64,000 nucleotides of DNA from JASLEW01 sp963732005 (lineage in GTDB: Bacteria > Acidobacteriota > Thermoanaerobaculia > Multivoradales > UBA5704): NCBI GenBank assembly GCA_963732005.1, contig CAVSXT010000005.1, forward strand, positions 682,001 through 746,000, written 5' to 3'. Shown here in pieces: positions 41,791 to 50,966 of the stretch. Numbering within the stretch: position 1 is the stretch's first letter; the number at the start of each line of letters is the position of its first letter. The notes below the pieces were generated by a model, which had not been told where the DNA came from, did not search any database, and was given only the letters and a program-made list of their open reading frames with translations. The position numbers were made by a program, and so were the translations under genes.

Positions 41791-43455
41791 CTAGCGGCCG
41801 CGGCGGCCGGCCCGGGCGTCGCGCGCGGCTTGCGGGCCGCCGCCGTCCGCCTCGCCGCAGCCGGAGCCGGAGCCGCAGCCGGCGTCGCCGCGCAAGGTCA
41901 GCAGCGCCGCGCGATCGAGCTTGCCGCGCGCCGTGCGCGGCAGCTCCGGCAACAGGATCAGGCTGCGCGGGATCTTGTAGGCGGCCAGGCGCTCGCGGCA
42001 CCAGGCGAGCACCGCCTCGCGGGTCAGGCGCCCGGTCCGGCAGGCGATCACCGCCCGCAGCACCTCGCCCCCGCGGTCGGGAACCGGCATGCCCAGCACC
42101 ACCACCTCTTCGACGCCGTCGATCTCCGCCAGGACGCTTTCGACCTCCCGCGGGTGCACCTTCTTGCCCTTGATGTTGACCACGCCGTCCTGGCGCCCCA
42201 GCAGCATCAGCTCGCCCTGCCGCCAGGTGGCGAGGTCGCCGGCCACGAAGCGGCCGTCGGCCAGACGGGGGTCGGGGTCGGGCACGTAGCCGGCGGCCAC
42301 GGCCGGCGAACGGACCACGACCGCGCCGTTGAGGTCATGCCGGTCATGCGCGGCAGCCGCAGGGGTGCCGCCGCCGGCGGTCGTGCCGCAGAGCACCTGG
42401 ACGGTGACGCCTTCGACCGGCGAGCCGACGGTGCCACGCTCCGCCGCTCCACCCTCGCGGTCGTAACAGATGCCGCCGCATTCGCTGGCGCCGTAGAACA
42501 CGTGCACCGGCAGGCCGAAGACCTCGCGGAAGCCGGCGGCGGTGGCGGCCGCCAGCGGCGCGCCGGCGGCGATCACCAGCCGCAGGGCGTGCGGCCTGCC
42601 GGGGACCTGGGACAGCCGCAGCAGGGCGTCGAGATACGGCGGCACGGTTGGCATCACGGTGGCGCCGAGCCGCTCGGCGGCGACGAACGGCCCGAACATG
42701 CCGCTGTCCTCCGGCATCACCAGCGGGGTGCCGCGCACCAGCGCCGGCACCGCCAGGCTCGACAGGCCGTAGGAATGCGACATGGGGATCGCCGCCACCA
42801 GCCGGTCGTCGGCGCGCAAGCCCATGCTGCGCACCAGCGCCGCGTCGTCGGCCAGCAGCGCCGCCGCGGGGGTGGCGATGCCGCGGGGCGCTCCGGTCGA
42901 GCCCGAGGTCAGCTTGACCACCGCGATGCCCGGCAGGCAGAGGCTGCGTTCCGACCCGGCCCCGGGCAGGCAGGTGGCCTCCCAGTCGTCGAGCGCCGCC
43001 GGCCAGGAGGTCAGGCAACGCAGCAGCGCCGACGCGCCCAGCGCCTGCGCCACCCGCAACGCCTCGGCCGGCGGCGCCTGCCCGTCGAGCAGCACGGCGG
43101 CGACGTCGCTCCGCCGCAACGCCACCAGCGCCGCCAGCAGGCCGGGGCCGTTGTGCGCCGAGACCGCCACCAGGGCACCCGGCGGCAGCAGCGCCGCGGG
43201 CACGCCGGCCTCGAGGCGGCGGCGGGCCGCCAGGGCGAGGGAGTCCACGTCGGCGACGCTCGCCCGCCGGGAGCCGGACAGCACCAGGGGCGCCAGCGGC
43301 TGGCGCCTGACCAACCTCGCGAAGGCCTGCAGCAGCGGGTCTCGTGGGCGGCGCCGGGAAGGGGCACGTCCGTCCTCGTCCCCCCGCGGGGCCATGCGGG
43401 TCGATGCCTGAATCAAGATGTTCGTCGTCTCCGGGTCGAGGGCCGATCCTAGCAT
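41791..43455 (-). CDS. AMP-dependent acyl/aryl ligase of the polyene cluster (ApeH-like role)
   Basis: This 554-residue adenylate-forming enzyme starts at ATG 43455 (ATG 43397 is an alternative). The A3 P-loop is VVKLTSGSTGAPRGIATP, A5 is VFYGASECGGICY, A7 is GRFVAGDLATWRQGEL, and the A8 hinge plus A10 Lys region is GVVNIKGKKVHPREVE ... LPRTARGKLDR. Such enzymes load the starter acid (an aryl or hydroxybenzoyl unit in aryl-polyene loci) onto a carrier protein. It is divergent from the ACP gene at 43697, so a shared promoter region lies at 43456-43696. A Ser/Gly/Ala-rich tail with CGSGSGCGEADGGG follows. Confidence 0.85.
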   Translation of the reverse strand: MLGSALDPETTNILIQASTRMAPRGDEDGRAPSRRRPRDPLLQAFARLVRRQPLAPLVLSGSRRASVADVDSLALAARRRLEAGVPAALLPPGALVAVSAHNGPGLLAALVALRRSDVAAVLLDGQAPPAEALRVAQALGASALLRCLTSWPAALDDWEATCLPGAGSERSLCLPGIAVVKLTSGSTGAPRGIATPAAALLADDAALVRSMGLRADDRLVAAIPMSHSYGLSSLAVPALVRGTPLVMPEDSGMFGPFVAAERLGATVMPTVPPYLDALLRLSQVPGRPHALRLVIAAGAPLAAATAAGFREVFGLPVHVFYGASECGGICYDREGGAAERGTVGSPVEGVTVQVLCGTTAGGGTPAAAAHDRHDLNGAVVVRSPAVAAGYVPDPDPRLADGRFVAGDLATWRQGELMLLGRQDGVVNIKGKKVHPREVESVLAEIDGVEEVVVLGMPVPDRGGEVLRAVIACRTGRLTREAVLAWCRERLAAYKIPRSLILLPELPRTARGKLDRAALLTLRGDAGCGSGSGCGEADGGGPQAARDARAGRRGR

Positions 43456-43696
43456 CGCGGCGCCGGCCCGCGGCGCCCGCCCTCGGCGGCCGCGTCGCGA
43501 GAGATCGCGGGATTGCCAGCGCCGAGTGGTCACGGTAGCATGACGAGGAGCTATCTGGGCAGCCGGGAACCGGCCGGCACGGAGCGTGCAAGCGTGCGGG
43601 GCAATGCGGGAAACGCAGGCGCGCAGGCGGCGCGCCGGTAGAGCGTCCGACAAAATCCGTCCGTCACACGCGCCGCGCGCCCAGGAATCGACCTCC

Positions 43697-44203
43697 ATGA
43701 GCAGCCTCGAAGCCGAACCACAGCCAAGGGCCAGGCCCCTGCCCGCCCCCGCCCCCGCCCCCGCCATCGCCATCACCGCGCCGCAGGAGGCCGAAGCCCC
43801 GCCGGACGCGGCGCCGAGCGCCCTCGGCACCGAGCTCACGGTGGCGGCGAGCGGCGCGGATGGCGCCGCCGGCTCCGGAGCGCCCGGCAGCCCCGCAGGC
43901 GGTGCCGGCGGCGACGCCGCCGAGCTTGCCCAACTCGCCTACCTCTCCCACCTCGCCGACGTCGCCGGCCGGGTGAAACGGCTGATCGTCGAGAACCTGC
44001 ACCTCGACGGCCTGCGGCCCGAGATGATCGACGAGCAGGCGCCGCTGTTCGGGGACGGCCTGGGCCTCGACTCGGTGGACGCCCTGGAGCTGGTGGTGGC
44101 GGTCGAGAAGGACTTCGGCATCAAGATCAAGAGCAACGAGATCGGACGCGACGTGTTCTCCTCGGTGGCCAGCCTGTCGCGGTTCATCGCCGGCCGAATC
44201 TGA
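43697..44203 (+). CDS. Acyl carrier protein with long N-terminal extension
   Basis: This 168-residue protein starts at ATG 43697. The C-terminal 85 residues are a complete ACP (RVKRLIVENLHLDGLRPEMI, then GLGLDSVDALELVVAVEKDF), with Ser of the DSVD box as phosphopantetheine site. The first 80 residues are Pro/Ala/Gly-rich and disordered; a usual ACP is about 80 residues. The next gene is a ketosynthase eight bases away, so the ACP should carry the growing polyene. Confidence 0.9.
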   Translation: MSSLEAEPQPRARPLPAPAPAPAIAITAPQEAEAPPDAAPSALGTELTVAASGADGAAGSGAPGSPAGGAGGDAAELAQLAYLSHLADVAGRVKRLIVENLHLDGLRPEMIDEQAPLFGDGLGLDSVDALELVVAVEKDFGIKIKSNEIGRDVFSSVASLSRFIAGRI

Positions 44204-44211
44204 ACCCGGTC

Positions 44212-45493
44212 ATGGCGCTGGCGGAAGCGAGCGCGGCGGCCCCCTCCGAGCGGGCCGAGGGCGACCGCCGCGTGGTGGTGAGCGGCGCCGGCGCGGTGAG
44301 CGGTTTCGGCTGGGGCGTCGAGGTGCTCTGGCAGGGGCTGCTCGCCGGCGCCACCGCCGTCCGCCCCGTCTCCCGCTTCGACCACCGCCGGCATCGCACC
44401 CACCTGGCCGCCGAGGTGCCACCGCCGCCGGCGGGCGGCTCGGCGCCCGGCCGCAGGTCCGGCCGCCAGCTCAGCCTGGCGGACGGCTTTGCGCTGGCCG
44501 CCGCCGACGAGGCGCTGGCGGCGGCGGGGCTGGATGGCGCGCTCGCCACCCTGCCCGAGGGCGCGGCGGGGGTGTTTTTCGGCAGCAGCACGGGCGGCAT
44601 GTGGGAGAGCGAGGGTTTCCTCGCCGACCTGTTCGCCGGCCGCCGCGCCACGCTGCATGCTCTCGCCTCGCAGCCAGGTGAACGGACCGGGAGATGCGGT
44701 GGCGCGCCGCTGCGGCATCACCGGACCGGTGCTGACCATCTCCTCGGCCTGTGCCTCCGGCGCCCTGGCCATCGCCGCCGCGCGCGCGGCGGTGCGCGAC
44801 GGCGAGGTCGAGGTGGCCCTGGCCGGCGGCGCCGACTCGCTCTGCCAGCTGACCTACGCCGGCTTCAACTCGCTGCGCTCGGTCGACGAGGTCCCCTGCC
44901 GGCCGTTCCGCGCCGGGCGCGCCGGCATGTCGGTGGGCGAAGGCGCGGCGGTGCTGGTGCTCGAACCGCTCGCCCGGGTGCTGGCGCGAGGCGCGGCGCC
45001 GCTGGCCGAGCTGGTGGGCACCGGCGGCGCCTGTGATGCCTTCCACATGACCGCTCCGGAGCCCGCGGGGCGCGGGGCCGCCGCGGCGATCGCCGCCGCC
45101 CTTGCCGACGCCGGGCTGGGTCCGGAGGCCATCGACTTCGTCAATGCCCATGCCACCGGCACGGTGCTCAACGACGCCGCGGAGTGGCAGGCGTTGTTGC
45201 AGGTCTTCGGCGAGCGGGCGGAGCGGCTGCCGGTGACCGCCACCAAGGCCGGCGTCGGGCACCTGCTGGGCTGCTCGGGCGCCATCGAGGCGCTGGTCAC
45301 GGTGCTGTCGCTGGCCCGCGGCGAGCTGCATCCGGTACCTGCCTCCGCCGAACCGATCGACCAGGCCTGCCCGGCAGCGCTGGTGACCGGCCGGCGGCTG
45401 GCGCTGCCGGCGGCGCGCACGGCGCTGTCCACCAGCCTGGCGTTCGGTGGCTCCAACGCCGCGCTGGTCTTCCGGCGCTGGACGGGCGCCTGA
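44212..45493 (+). CDS. Beta-ketoacyl synthase, catalytic KS (frameshift near 44680)
   Basis: ATG 44212 opens a FabF-like ketosynthase (VVVSGAGAVSGFGWGVEVLW). Near 44680 one extra base (CAGCCAGGTGAAC) changes phase; after it the chain reads VNGPGDAVARRCGITGPVLT and the active-site TISSACASGALAI. The catalytic His residues are in VNAHATGTVLNDAAEW and TKAGVGHLLGCSGAIEALV, and the end is FGGSNAALVFRR. All Cys-His-His residues are present. The total is about 427 residues. It should elongate ACP-bound chains with malonyl units. It pairs with the following CLF-like gene, starting six bases after its stop. Confidence 0.88.
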
Positions 45494-45498
45494 CCGCG

Positions 45499-46809
45499 AT
45501 GCCGCCGGGCCGCCGCGAGGTGGTCATCACCGCGCTCGGCACCGCCGGCGCCCATGGCTGCGGCCGCGCCGGCCTGGAGCTGGCGCTGGCCGCGGGAGCG
45601 CCGCCGGCGACCACCGAGGTCGAGCGCGGCGGCGGCTATCACCGGCGCGGCGGCGCACGCCGGGCGCTGCTGACGCCGGTCGCCGCGCTGGTGCCGTGGG
45701 TGCCGCCGGCGGAGGCCCGGCGGATGAGCCCGCCGTCGCGGCTGGCGGTGGCCGCCACTCGCATGGCGCTCGCCGAGGCCGGTCTCGAGCCGTCGCGGCT
45801 GGCCGGGGCCGGCACGGCGGTGGTGGTGGCGACGGCCTGGGGCCCGACCTCGTTCTCCGAAGCGCTGGTGCGGCAGATCCTGCTCGACGGTCCGGAAGCG
45901 GCATCGCCCTACCTCTTCACCGAGAGCGTCGCCAACGCTCCGGCGGCGCAGATCGCCATCGCCTGCGGCGCCCGCGGCGCCAACCTCACGCTCTGCCAGC
46001 GCGAGGCCGGCGCCCTGCTGGCGGTGGCGCGCGGCGCCGCCGAGGTGGCGGAGGGCCGCGCCGAGCGCGCGCTGGTGGGGGCGGTGGACGAGATCGCGCC
46101 GCTGCTGCACGCCCTGCTCGACCGCTTCGGCGCGCTGGCGCGGCCGCCCGCTCGGCCGGCCCCGGGCGCGCCGAGCCCGGCCGGCGCGGAGGACCCGGGA
46201 GACACCGGCGAGGTCGGCCGCCCCTTCGACCGGTGCCGCTCCGGGGTGGTGGTTGCCGACGGCGCCACGGTGCTGCTGCTCGAGACCGCCGCCGCGGCTG
46301 CCGCTCGCGGCCGGCTGCCGCTGGCACGGCTCCGCGGCTGGGGGAGCGCTTTCGATCCCTCGGCGCCGCCGACCGGCTGGGGCGACGGCGGGGCGACGCT
46401 GGGGCGCGCCCTGCGGCGGCTGCTCGACCGCTGCGGCGCTGCGCCGGACGCCGCGGGCGCTCCGGGCGCGATCGACCGCATCGCCTCCGGCGCCTCCGGA
46501 TCGCGCGCCGGCGACCGGCTGGAGGCGCGGCTGCTGCGGGCGGCGTGGGGCGGCGTGGCGCTGCCGCCGGTGTTGGCGCCGAAGGGGGTGACCGGCGAGT
46601 TCGGCGGCGGCTTCCTCGCCGCCGCGGTGCTGGCCGCCGCCGGCGCCGGGGGCGTCGCCGGCGCGCCGACCGCCGGCTTTCGCGAGCTCGACCCCGAGCT
46701 CGGCGTGGCGCCGCACGACGGCAGCCCGCTGCCGCCGCCGCGGGCGCTGCTGGCGTCGAGCCTGGCCGCCGGCGGCGCCGCCGCCTGGCTGGTGCTGGGC
46801 AGCCCATGA
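45499..46809 (+). CDS. Chain-length-factor-like ketosynthase without catalytic residues
   Basis: This 436-residue protein starts at ATG 45499. The thiolase fold of ketosynthases is recognisable (REVVITALGTAGAHGCGRAG; AAQIAIACGARGANLTLCQR; GVVVADGATVLLLE). The nucleophile region reads LTLCQREAGALLAV in place of the SACASG box, and the first His box reads RIASGASGSRAGD. The last block is APKGVTGEFGGGFLAAAV. With Cys and His missing it cannot condense and fits the chain-length-factor partner of type II and aryl-polyene ketosynthases. It likely forms a heterodimer with the upstream KS and sets polyene length. Confidence 0.8.
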   Translation: MPPGRREVVITALGTAGAHGCGRAGLELALAAGAPPATTEVERGGGYHRRGGARRALLTPVAALVPWVPPAEARRMSPPSRLAVAATRMALAEAGLEPSRLAGAGTAVVVATAWGPTSFSEALVRQILLDGPEAASPYLFTESVANAPAAQIAIACGARGANLTLCQREAGALLAVARGAAEVAEGRAERALVGAVDEIAPLLHALLDRFGALARPPARPAPGAPSPAGAEDPGDTGEVGRPFDRCRSGVVVADGATVLLLETAAAAAARGRLPLARLRGWGSAFDPSAPPTGWGDGGATLGRALRRLLDRCGAAPDAAGAPGAIDRIASGASGSRAGDRLEARLLRAAWGGVALPPVLAPKGVTGEFGGGFLAAAVLAAAGAGGVAGAPTAGFRELDPELGVAPHDGSPLPPPRALLASSLAAGGAAAWLVLGSP

Positions 46810-46912
46810 GGCGGCGCGCCCGGCCGCCCGTTGGGTCCGCGGATGCGGGCCACTGGTGACGGCGTGCCGTTGCCGATACGATCGGGACGGCACTGAGCAG
46901 GCCACGACCGCG

Positions 46913-47638
46913 ATGCACGACGACCATTCCACGCCGCGCAGCGGCGGCCGCGAGCGCATCGCGGCTGCCATTCCCGCCTACCAGGCGGCGCCTTCGGTGG
47001 CCGCGGTGGTGGCGGGGACGCTGCGCCTGCTGCCGGAGGTGCTGGTGGTCGACGACGGTTCGACCGACGGCACCGCCGAGGCGGCGCGGCGCGCCGGCGC
47101 GCGGGTGATCTCGCTGCCCGAGAACCGCGGCAAGGGCGCGGCCCTGGCGGCCGCCTTCCACGACCTGTTCGGGCGCGGCTGCACGGCGGTGGTGACGCTC
47201 GACGCCGACGGCCAGCACCTGCCGGAGGAGATCCCCAAGCTGCTGGCGGGCGCGGCGGAGGCCGACCTGGTGCTGGGGGTGCGCGACCAGCTCTTCGCCC
47301 AGATGAGCCGCCTGCGGCGCACCAGCAACCGGCTGTCGTCGGCGGCGATCTCGTTTGCCGCCGGCCAGCGGCTGAGCGACGTCCAGACCGGCTTCCGCCT
47401 GTACTCCGCGCGGCTGGTGGCCGCGATCGGCTTCCCGGAGTCGCGCTTCGAGGCCGAGAGCGCGGTGGTGGTGAGGGCGGCGCGCCGGGGCTTCCGCATC
47501 GCCACGGTGCCGGTGCGGCTCGGCTTCGCCGACGGGCGCACCACCAGTCACTACCGGCCGTTGGTGGACAGCTTGCGGATCGCCCGCGCCGTGCTCCACG
47601 CCCGCCTGCAGGCGCTGCCATGGCGACGGTCCTGGTAA
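46913..47638 (+). CDS. Family 2 glycosyltransferase
   Basis: This 241-residue GT2 enzyme starts at ATG 46913. The GT-A fold is clear: IAAAIPAYQAAPSVAAVVAG, VLVVDDGSTDGTAEAARRAG, GKGAALAAAFHDLFGRGCTA and the DxD site VVTLDADGQHLPEEI. It resembles polyprenyl-phosphate/dolichyl-phosphate mannosyl- or glucosyltransferases of short type without membrane spans. It would add a sugar to a lipid acceptor, perhaps the polyene glycolipid core. Its end overlaps the ketoreductase gene by 19 bases. Confidence 0.88.
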   Translation: MHDDHSTPRSGGRERIAAAIPAYQAAPSVAAVVAGTLRLLPEVLVVDDGSTDGTAEAARRAGARVISLPENRGKGAALAAAFHDLFGRGCTAVVTLDADGQHLPEEIPKLLAGAAEADLVLGVRDQLFAQMSRLRRTSNRLSSAAISFAAGQRLSDVQTGFRLYSARLVAAIGFPESRFEAESAVVVRAARRGFRIATVPVRLGFADGRTTSHYRPLVDSLRIARAVLHARLQALPWRRSW

Positions 47639-48360
47639 CCGGCGGCAGCCGCGGCATCGGCCGCGCCGTGGTCGAGGCGCTGGCCGCGGCGCCGCCGCCG
47701 GCCGGCGGCGAGCTGGCGGTGGCCTTCACCTGGCGCTCGCACGAGACGGCGGCGCGGGAGGTCGAGGCCGCCACCGGCGGTCGCGCCCGCGCCTTCCATC
47801 TGGACCTTGCCGACCGCGCCCGCCCGGACGACCTGATCGCCGAGGTGGAGGCGGCGCTGGGGCCGCTCGCGGGCCTGGTCAACAACGCCGGCGAGCGCCG
47901 CGAGGCGTTGCTGGCGATGATGAGCGACGAGGACTGGGAGGCGGTGCTGGACGTCAACCTGGGCGGCCTGTTCCGCTGCTGCCGCGCGGCCCTGCGCGGC
48001 ATGCTGGTGCGCCGCCGCGGCGCGATCGTCAACGTCGCTTCGCTGTCGGCGCTGCACGGCGTCGCCGGCCAGACCGCCTACGCGGCGGCCAAGGCCGGCG
48101 TCCTCGGCCTCACCCGCGCCCTCGCCCGGGAGGTGGGCAAGCGGCAGGTGCGGGTCAACGCGGTGGTGCCGGGCTTCGTGCCGACCGATCTGACCGCCGG
48201 CCTGCCCGCCGCCGCCGCCGCCGCGCTGCGCGCCGGCGAGTGCCTGCCGGGCGGCACCTCGCCCGCCGCCGTCGCCGAGGCGGTGCTGTTCCTGCTCTCG
48301 GACCGCGCCGCCGCGATCACCGGCCAGACGCTGGTGGTCGACGCCGGGGCCTCGGCCTGA
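47620..48360 (+). CDS. FabG-like 3-oxoacyl-ACP reductase (SDR)
   Basis: This 246-residue short-chain dehydrogenase starts at ATG 47620, within the preceding gene. The NADPH motif VLVTGGSRGIGRAVVEAL, NNAG (LAGLVNNAGERREALL), the catalytic Ser in NVASLSALHGVAGQTAYAAA (Ser...Tyr-x-x-x-Lys as YAAAK) and the C-terminal GQTLVVDAGASA are all present. It should reduce the beta-keto group after each KS cycle, before the dehydratases. A quite long insert after the cofactor motif (APPPAGGELAVAF) is the only oddity. Confidence 0.9.
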   Translation: MATVLVTGGSRGIGRAVVEALAAAPPPAGGELAVAFTWRSHETAAREVEAATGGRARAFHLDLADRARPDDLIAEVEAALGPLAGLVNNAGERREALLAMMSDEDWEAVLDVNLGGLFRCCRAALRGMLVRRRGAIVNVASLSALHGVAGQTAYAAAKAGVLGLTRALAREVGKRQVRVNAVVPGFVPTDLTAGLPAAAAAALRAGECLPGGTSPAAVAEAVLFLLSDRAAAITGQTLVVDAGASA

Positions 48361-48371
48361 GCGCCGCCGCC

Positions 48372-50966
48372 ATGCCGCGCCGCCGGATCTGCTGGTCGCG
48401 GGCGCTGTCGGCGCCGCTGGCGCGGCATCCGCGCCTGGTGCTCGCCGGCTGCCTGGCGCTGTCGCTCCTGGCGCTCGCCCCGGCGGCGCGCATCCACGTC
48501 GACTCCGACCTGTCGGCGCTGTTGCCCGGCGACGCGCCGGCGGCGGCGGACTACCGGGTCTTCCTGCGCACCTTCGGCGGTCTCGAGAAGGTGTTCGTGC
48601 TGGTGCGGTCGCCGGGCCGCCGGCTCGACGATCCGGGACCGCTCGAGGACGCCGCGGCGGCGCTCGCCGGCGAGCTGCGCGCCAGCCCCGAGGTCGCCGA
48701 TGCGCGCAGCGGCCGTACCGAGGAGGATGAGCGCTTCTTCTACCGCTATCTCGCGCCGCGCCTGCCGCTGCTCGCCGCGGACCCGGGCGCCGCCGCTGCC
48801 GGCGGCGGCGGGCTGGCGGAGCGCCTGACGCCGGCGGCCATCCACCGCCGGGTGGCGCTGATGCGCCAGAGTCTCGCCGGCCCGGCGGGCTCGGCGCTCG
48901 CGCCGCTCTATGCCAGCGACCCGCTGGGCCTCTCCGAGGGGCTGCTCGCCGCCGCGGCGGCGGCGCTGCCGATGGATCCGCTCTCCGGCGCCTTCCTGTC
49001 GCGCCGCGGCGACGCGGCGCTGGTCATGTTGACGCCGGCGCGGGCGGAGATCGATCCGGCGGGAGGCCGGGCGCTGCTGGCGCGGCTCGCCGCCGCGTAT
49101 GCCAAGGTGCGCGCCGGTTCGGAGGTGCCGCTCGACTTCCGGGCGGTGGGCGGCCCGATCTACGCCGCCCAGGACGAGAGCATCCTGCGCACCGACCTGG
49201 GCCGCTCCAGCTTCTCGACGGTGGGGGGCGTCGCGCTGGTGCTGCTGGCGGGTTTCGAGGGGCTGCTGCTGCCGGCCGCCATCCTGCTGGCGGTGCTGGC
49301 CGGCGGCCTGTGGGCGGCGGGTGTGGTGGGGCTGGCGATGCCGGCCGTCACCGTGGTCGGCGTGGGTTTCGCCGCCGCCCTGGTCGGCATGGGCGTGGAC
49401 TACGGCATCCATGGCGGTGTCCAGTACCGCCAGCTGCGCCTGGCCGGCGAGGATCTGCCGGCGGCGCTCGCCGGAACCTTCCGCGACACCGGTCCGGGGG
49501 TGCTCACCGCGGCGACGTCCACCGCCGCCGGCCTCGCCGCCCTGGCGCCGGCGCATTTCCGGCCGCTGCGCGAGATCGGTATGGTGCTGGCGCTGGGCGT
49601 CGTCGCCACGCTGCTGGCCACCGTCACGCTGAGCGCGGCGTTTGCCGCCGCCGCACCGGGCGCGGCCCGGCACCCGCCGGCGCCGCCGAAGCTGTGGGCG
49701 CGCTGGGGCGCGCCTGGCCTGGGGGCTCTGGCGCGGGTGCCGGTGCGCTGGCCCCGGGCGGTGCTGGCGGTGGCGCTGGCGATGTCCGGCTTCGCCGCCT
49801 GGGGACTGTCGCGCGCATCGCTGTCCACCGACCTGCGCGCCCTGCGCCCGGCCGACGCCCCCTCGATGGCGGCGGAGAAGCTGCTGGTCGAGAGCTTCTC
49901 GCTGGGCATCGACACGCTGTCGGTGGTGGTCCGCGGCCGCGACCTGGATCAGGCGCTCGACCGCGCGGCGGCGGCGGCAGCCCAGCTGCGGCAGCGGCTG
50001 GGGCCGGAGGCCGAGATCGCCACCCCCTCCGACTGGCTGGTGCAGGGCGCGCGGCGGGCGCGCCGCCTGCAGGAGCTGCGCCGGCTGCCGCTGGCGCGGG
50101 CCGCCGGCGATCTGGAACGCGAGCTGGCGGCCGCCGGCTTCCGCCTCGAGCCGTTCGCGCCGGCGCTGGCGGCGCTGCGCGGCCTGGCCCGCGGCGAGGA
50201 CCCCGGCGCGCCGCCGCCGGCCGCCTGGCCGAGCTGGATGCGCGAGCTGGTGCGCACCGGGCCCGGCGTCTGGGGCGTGCCGCCGGGTGGCGCGGCGGTG
50301 GCGGTGCATGCGCGCCTGCCGCTGGCGCGCGGCGGTGGCGTGGCGGCGCTGCCGGCAGGGTTGCCGCGGGAGCTGGCACGCGTCGCGCCGGGTGCCGCCC
50401 TCGCCTCGGCGGCGCGGGTGGGAGCCGAGCTCAGGGAGCTGACGCTCGCCGATCTGCTGCGCTCGAGCATCATCGCCCTGGTGCTGGTCGCGACGGTGGT
50501 GCTGATCTCCTTCCGCGGCCACCTCGGGCGGGCGCTGCTCGCCTTCCTGCCGTTCAGCCTCGGCTGCCTCTGGACCTTTGGCACCTGGAGCGCGCTGGGC
50601 CGGCCGTTCGACCTGCTGGCGGTGTTCACCGTGCCACTGCTGCTGGGCACCGGCATCAACCTCGGCGCCCACTCGGTACACTGGCAGCGCCTGTATCCGC
50701 GGCGCGGCATGGCCGGGGCGGTCGAGGACATCGGGCTGGCGATGATGATGGCGACCTTCACCACCGCGCTGGGCTTCGGCAGCCTGGCCACGTCGCGGGT
50801 GCCGGGCCTGGCGCATGACGGTATCCTGGTCGCTGCCGGCATCACCGCCTGCCTGCTCGCCACCTTCCTGGTGCTGCCGGCGATCGAGGCGCTGCGCGCG
50901 CCGGCCTCGCCGGGGACGCCGGCGACGACGCGGCGGCGCGGCGCCGAGGAGACCGCAGCGCGATGA
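48372..50966 (+). CDS. MMPL/RND-superfamily exporter
   Basis: This 864-residue membrane protein starts at ATG 48372. The MMPL layout is a first span (LVLAGCLALSLLALAPAA), a large periplasmic loop (about 45-265), five spans (GVALVLLAGFEGLLLPAAIL; AVTVVGVGFAAALVGMGVDY; IGMVLALGVVATLLATVTLS), a second loop, and five more (SSIIALVLVATVVLISFRGH; LLAVFTVPLLLGTGINLGAH). GMGVDYGIHGG and GTGINLGAH are the paired TM4/TM10 charged motifs. It probably flips or exports the finished polyene lipid to the outer membrane. Aryl-polyene loci carry an exporter of this type. Its end overlaps the acyltransferase start (ATGA). Confidence 0.88.
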   Translation: MPRRRICWSRALSAPLARHPRLVLAGCLALSLLALAPAARIHVDSDLSALLPGDAPAAADYRVFLRTFGGLEKVFVLVRSPGRRLDDPGPLEDAAAALAGELRASPEVADARSGRTEEDERFFYRYLAPRLPLLAADPGAAAAGGGGLAERLTPAAIHRRVALMRQSLAGPAGSALAPLYASDPLGLSEGLLAAAAAALPMDPLSGAFLSRRGDAALVMLTPARAEIDPAGGRALLARLAAAYAKVRAGSEVPLDFRAVGGPIYAAQDESILRTDLGRSSFSTVGGVALVLLAGFEGLLLPAAILLAVLAGGLWAAGVVGLAMPAVTVVGVGFAAALVGMGVDYGIHGGVQYRQLRLAGEDLPAALAGTFRDTGPGVLTAATSTAAGLAALAPAHFRPLREIGMVLALGVVATLLATVTLSAAFAAAAPGAARHPPAPPKLWARWGAPGLGALARVPVRWPRAVLAVALAMSGFAAWGLSRASLSTDLRALRPADAPSMAAEKLLVESFSLGIDTLSVVVRGRDLDQALDRAAAAAAQLRQRLGPEAEIATPSDWLVQGARRARRLQELRRLPLARAAGDLERELAAAGFRLEPFAPALAALRGLARGEDPGAPPPAAWPSWMRELVRTGPGVWGVPPGGAAVAVHARLPLARGGGVAALPAGLPRELARVAPGAALASAARVGAELRELTLADLLRSSIIALVLVATVVLISFRGHLGRALLAFLPFSLGCLWTFGTWSALGRPFDLLAVFTVPLLLGTGINLGAHSVHWQRLYPRRGMAGAVEDIGLAMMMATFTTALGFGSLATSRVPGLAHDGILVAAGITACLLATFLVLPAIEALRAPASPGTPATTRRRGAEETAAR

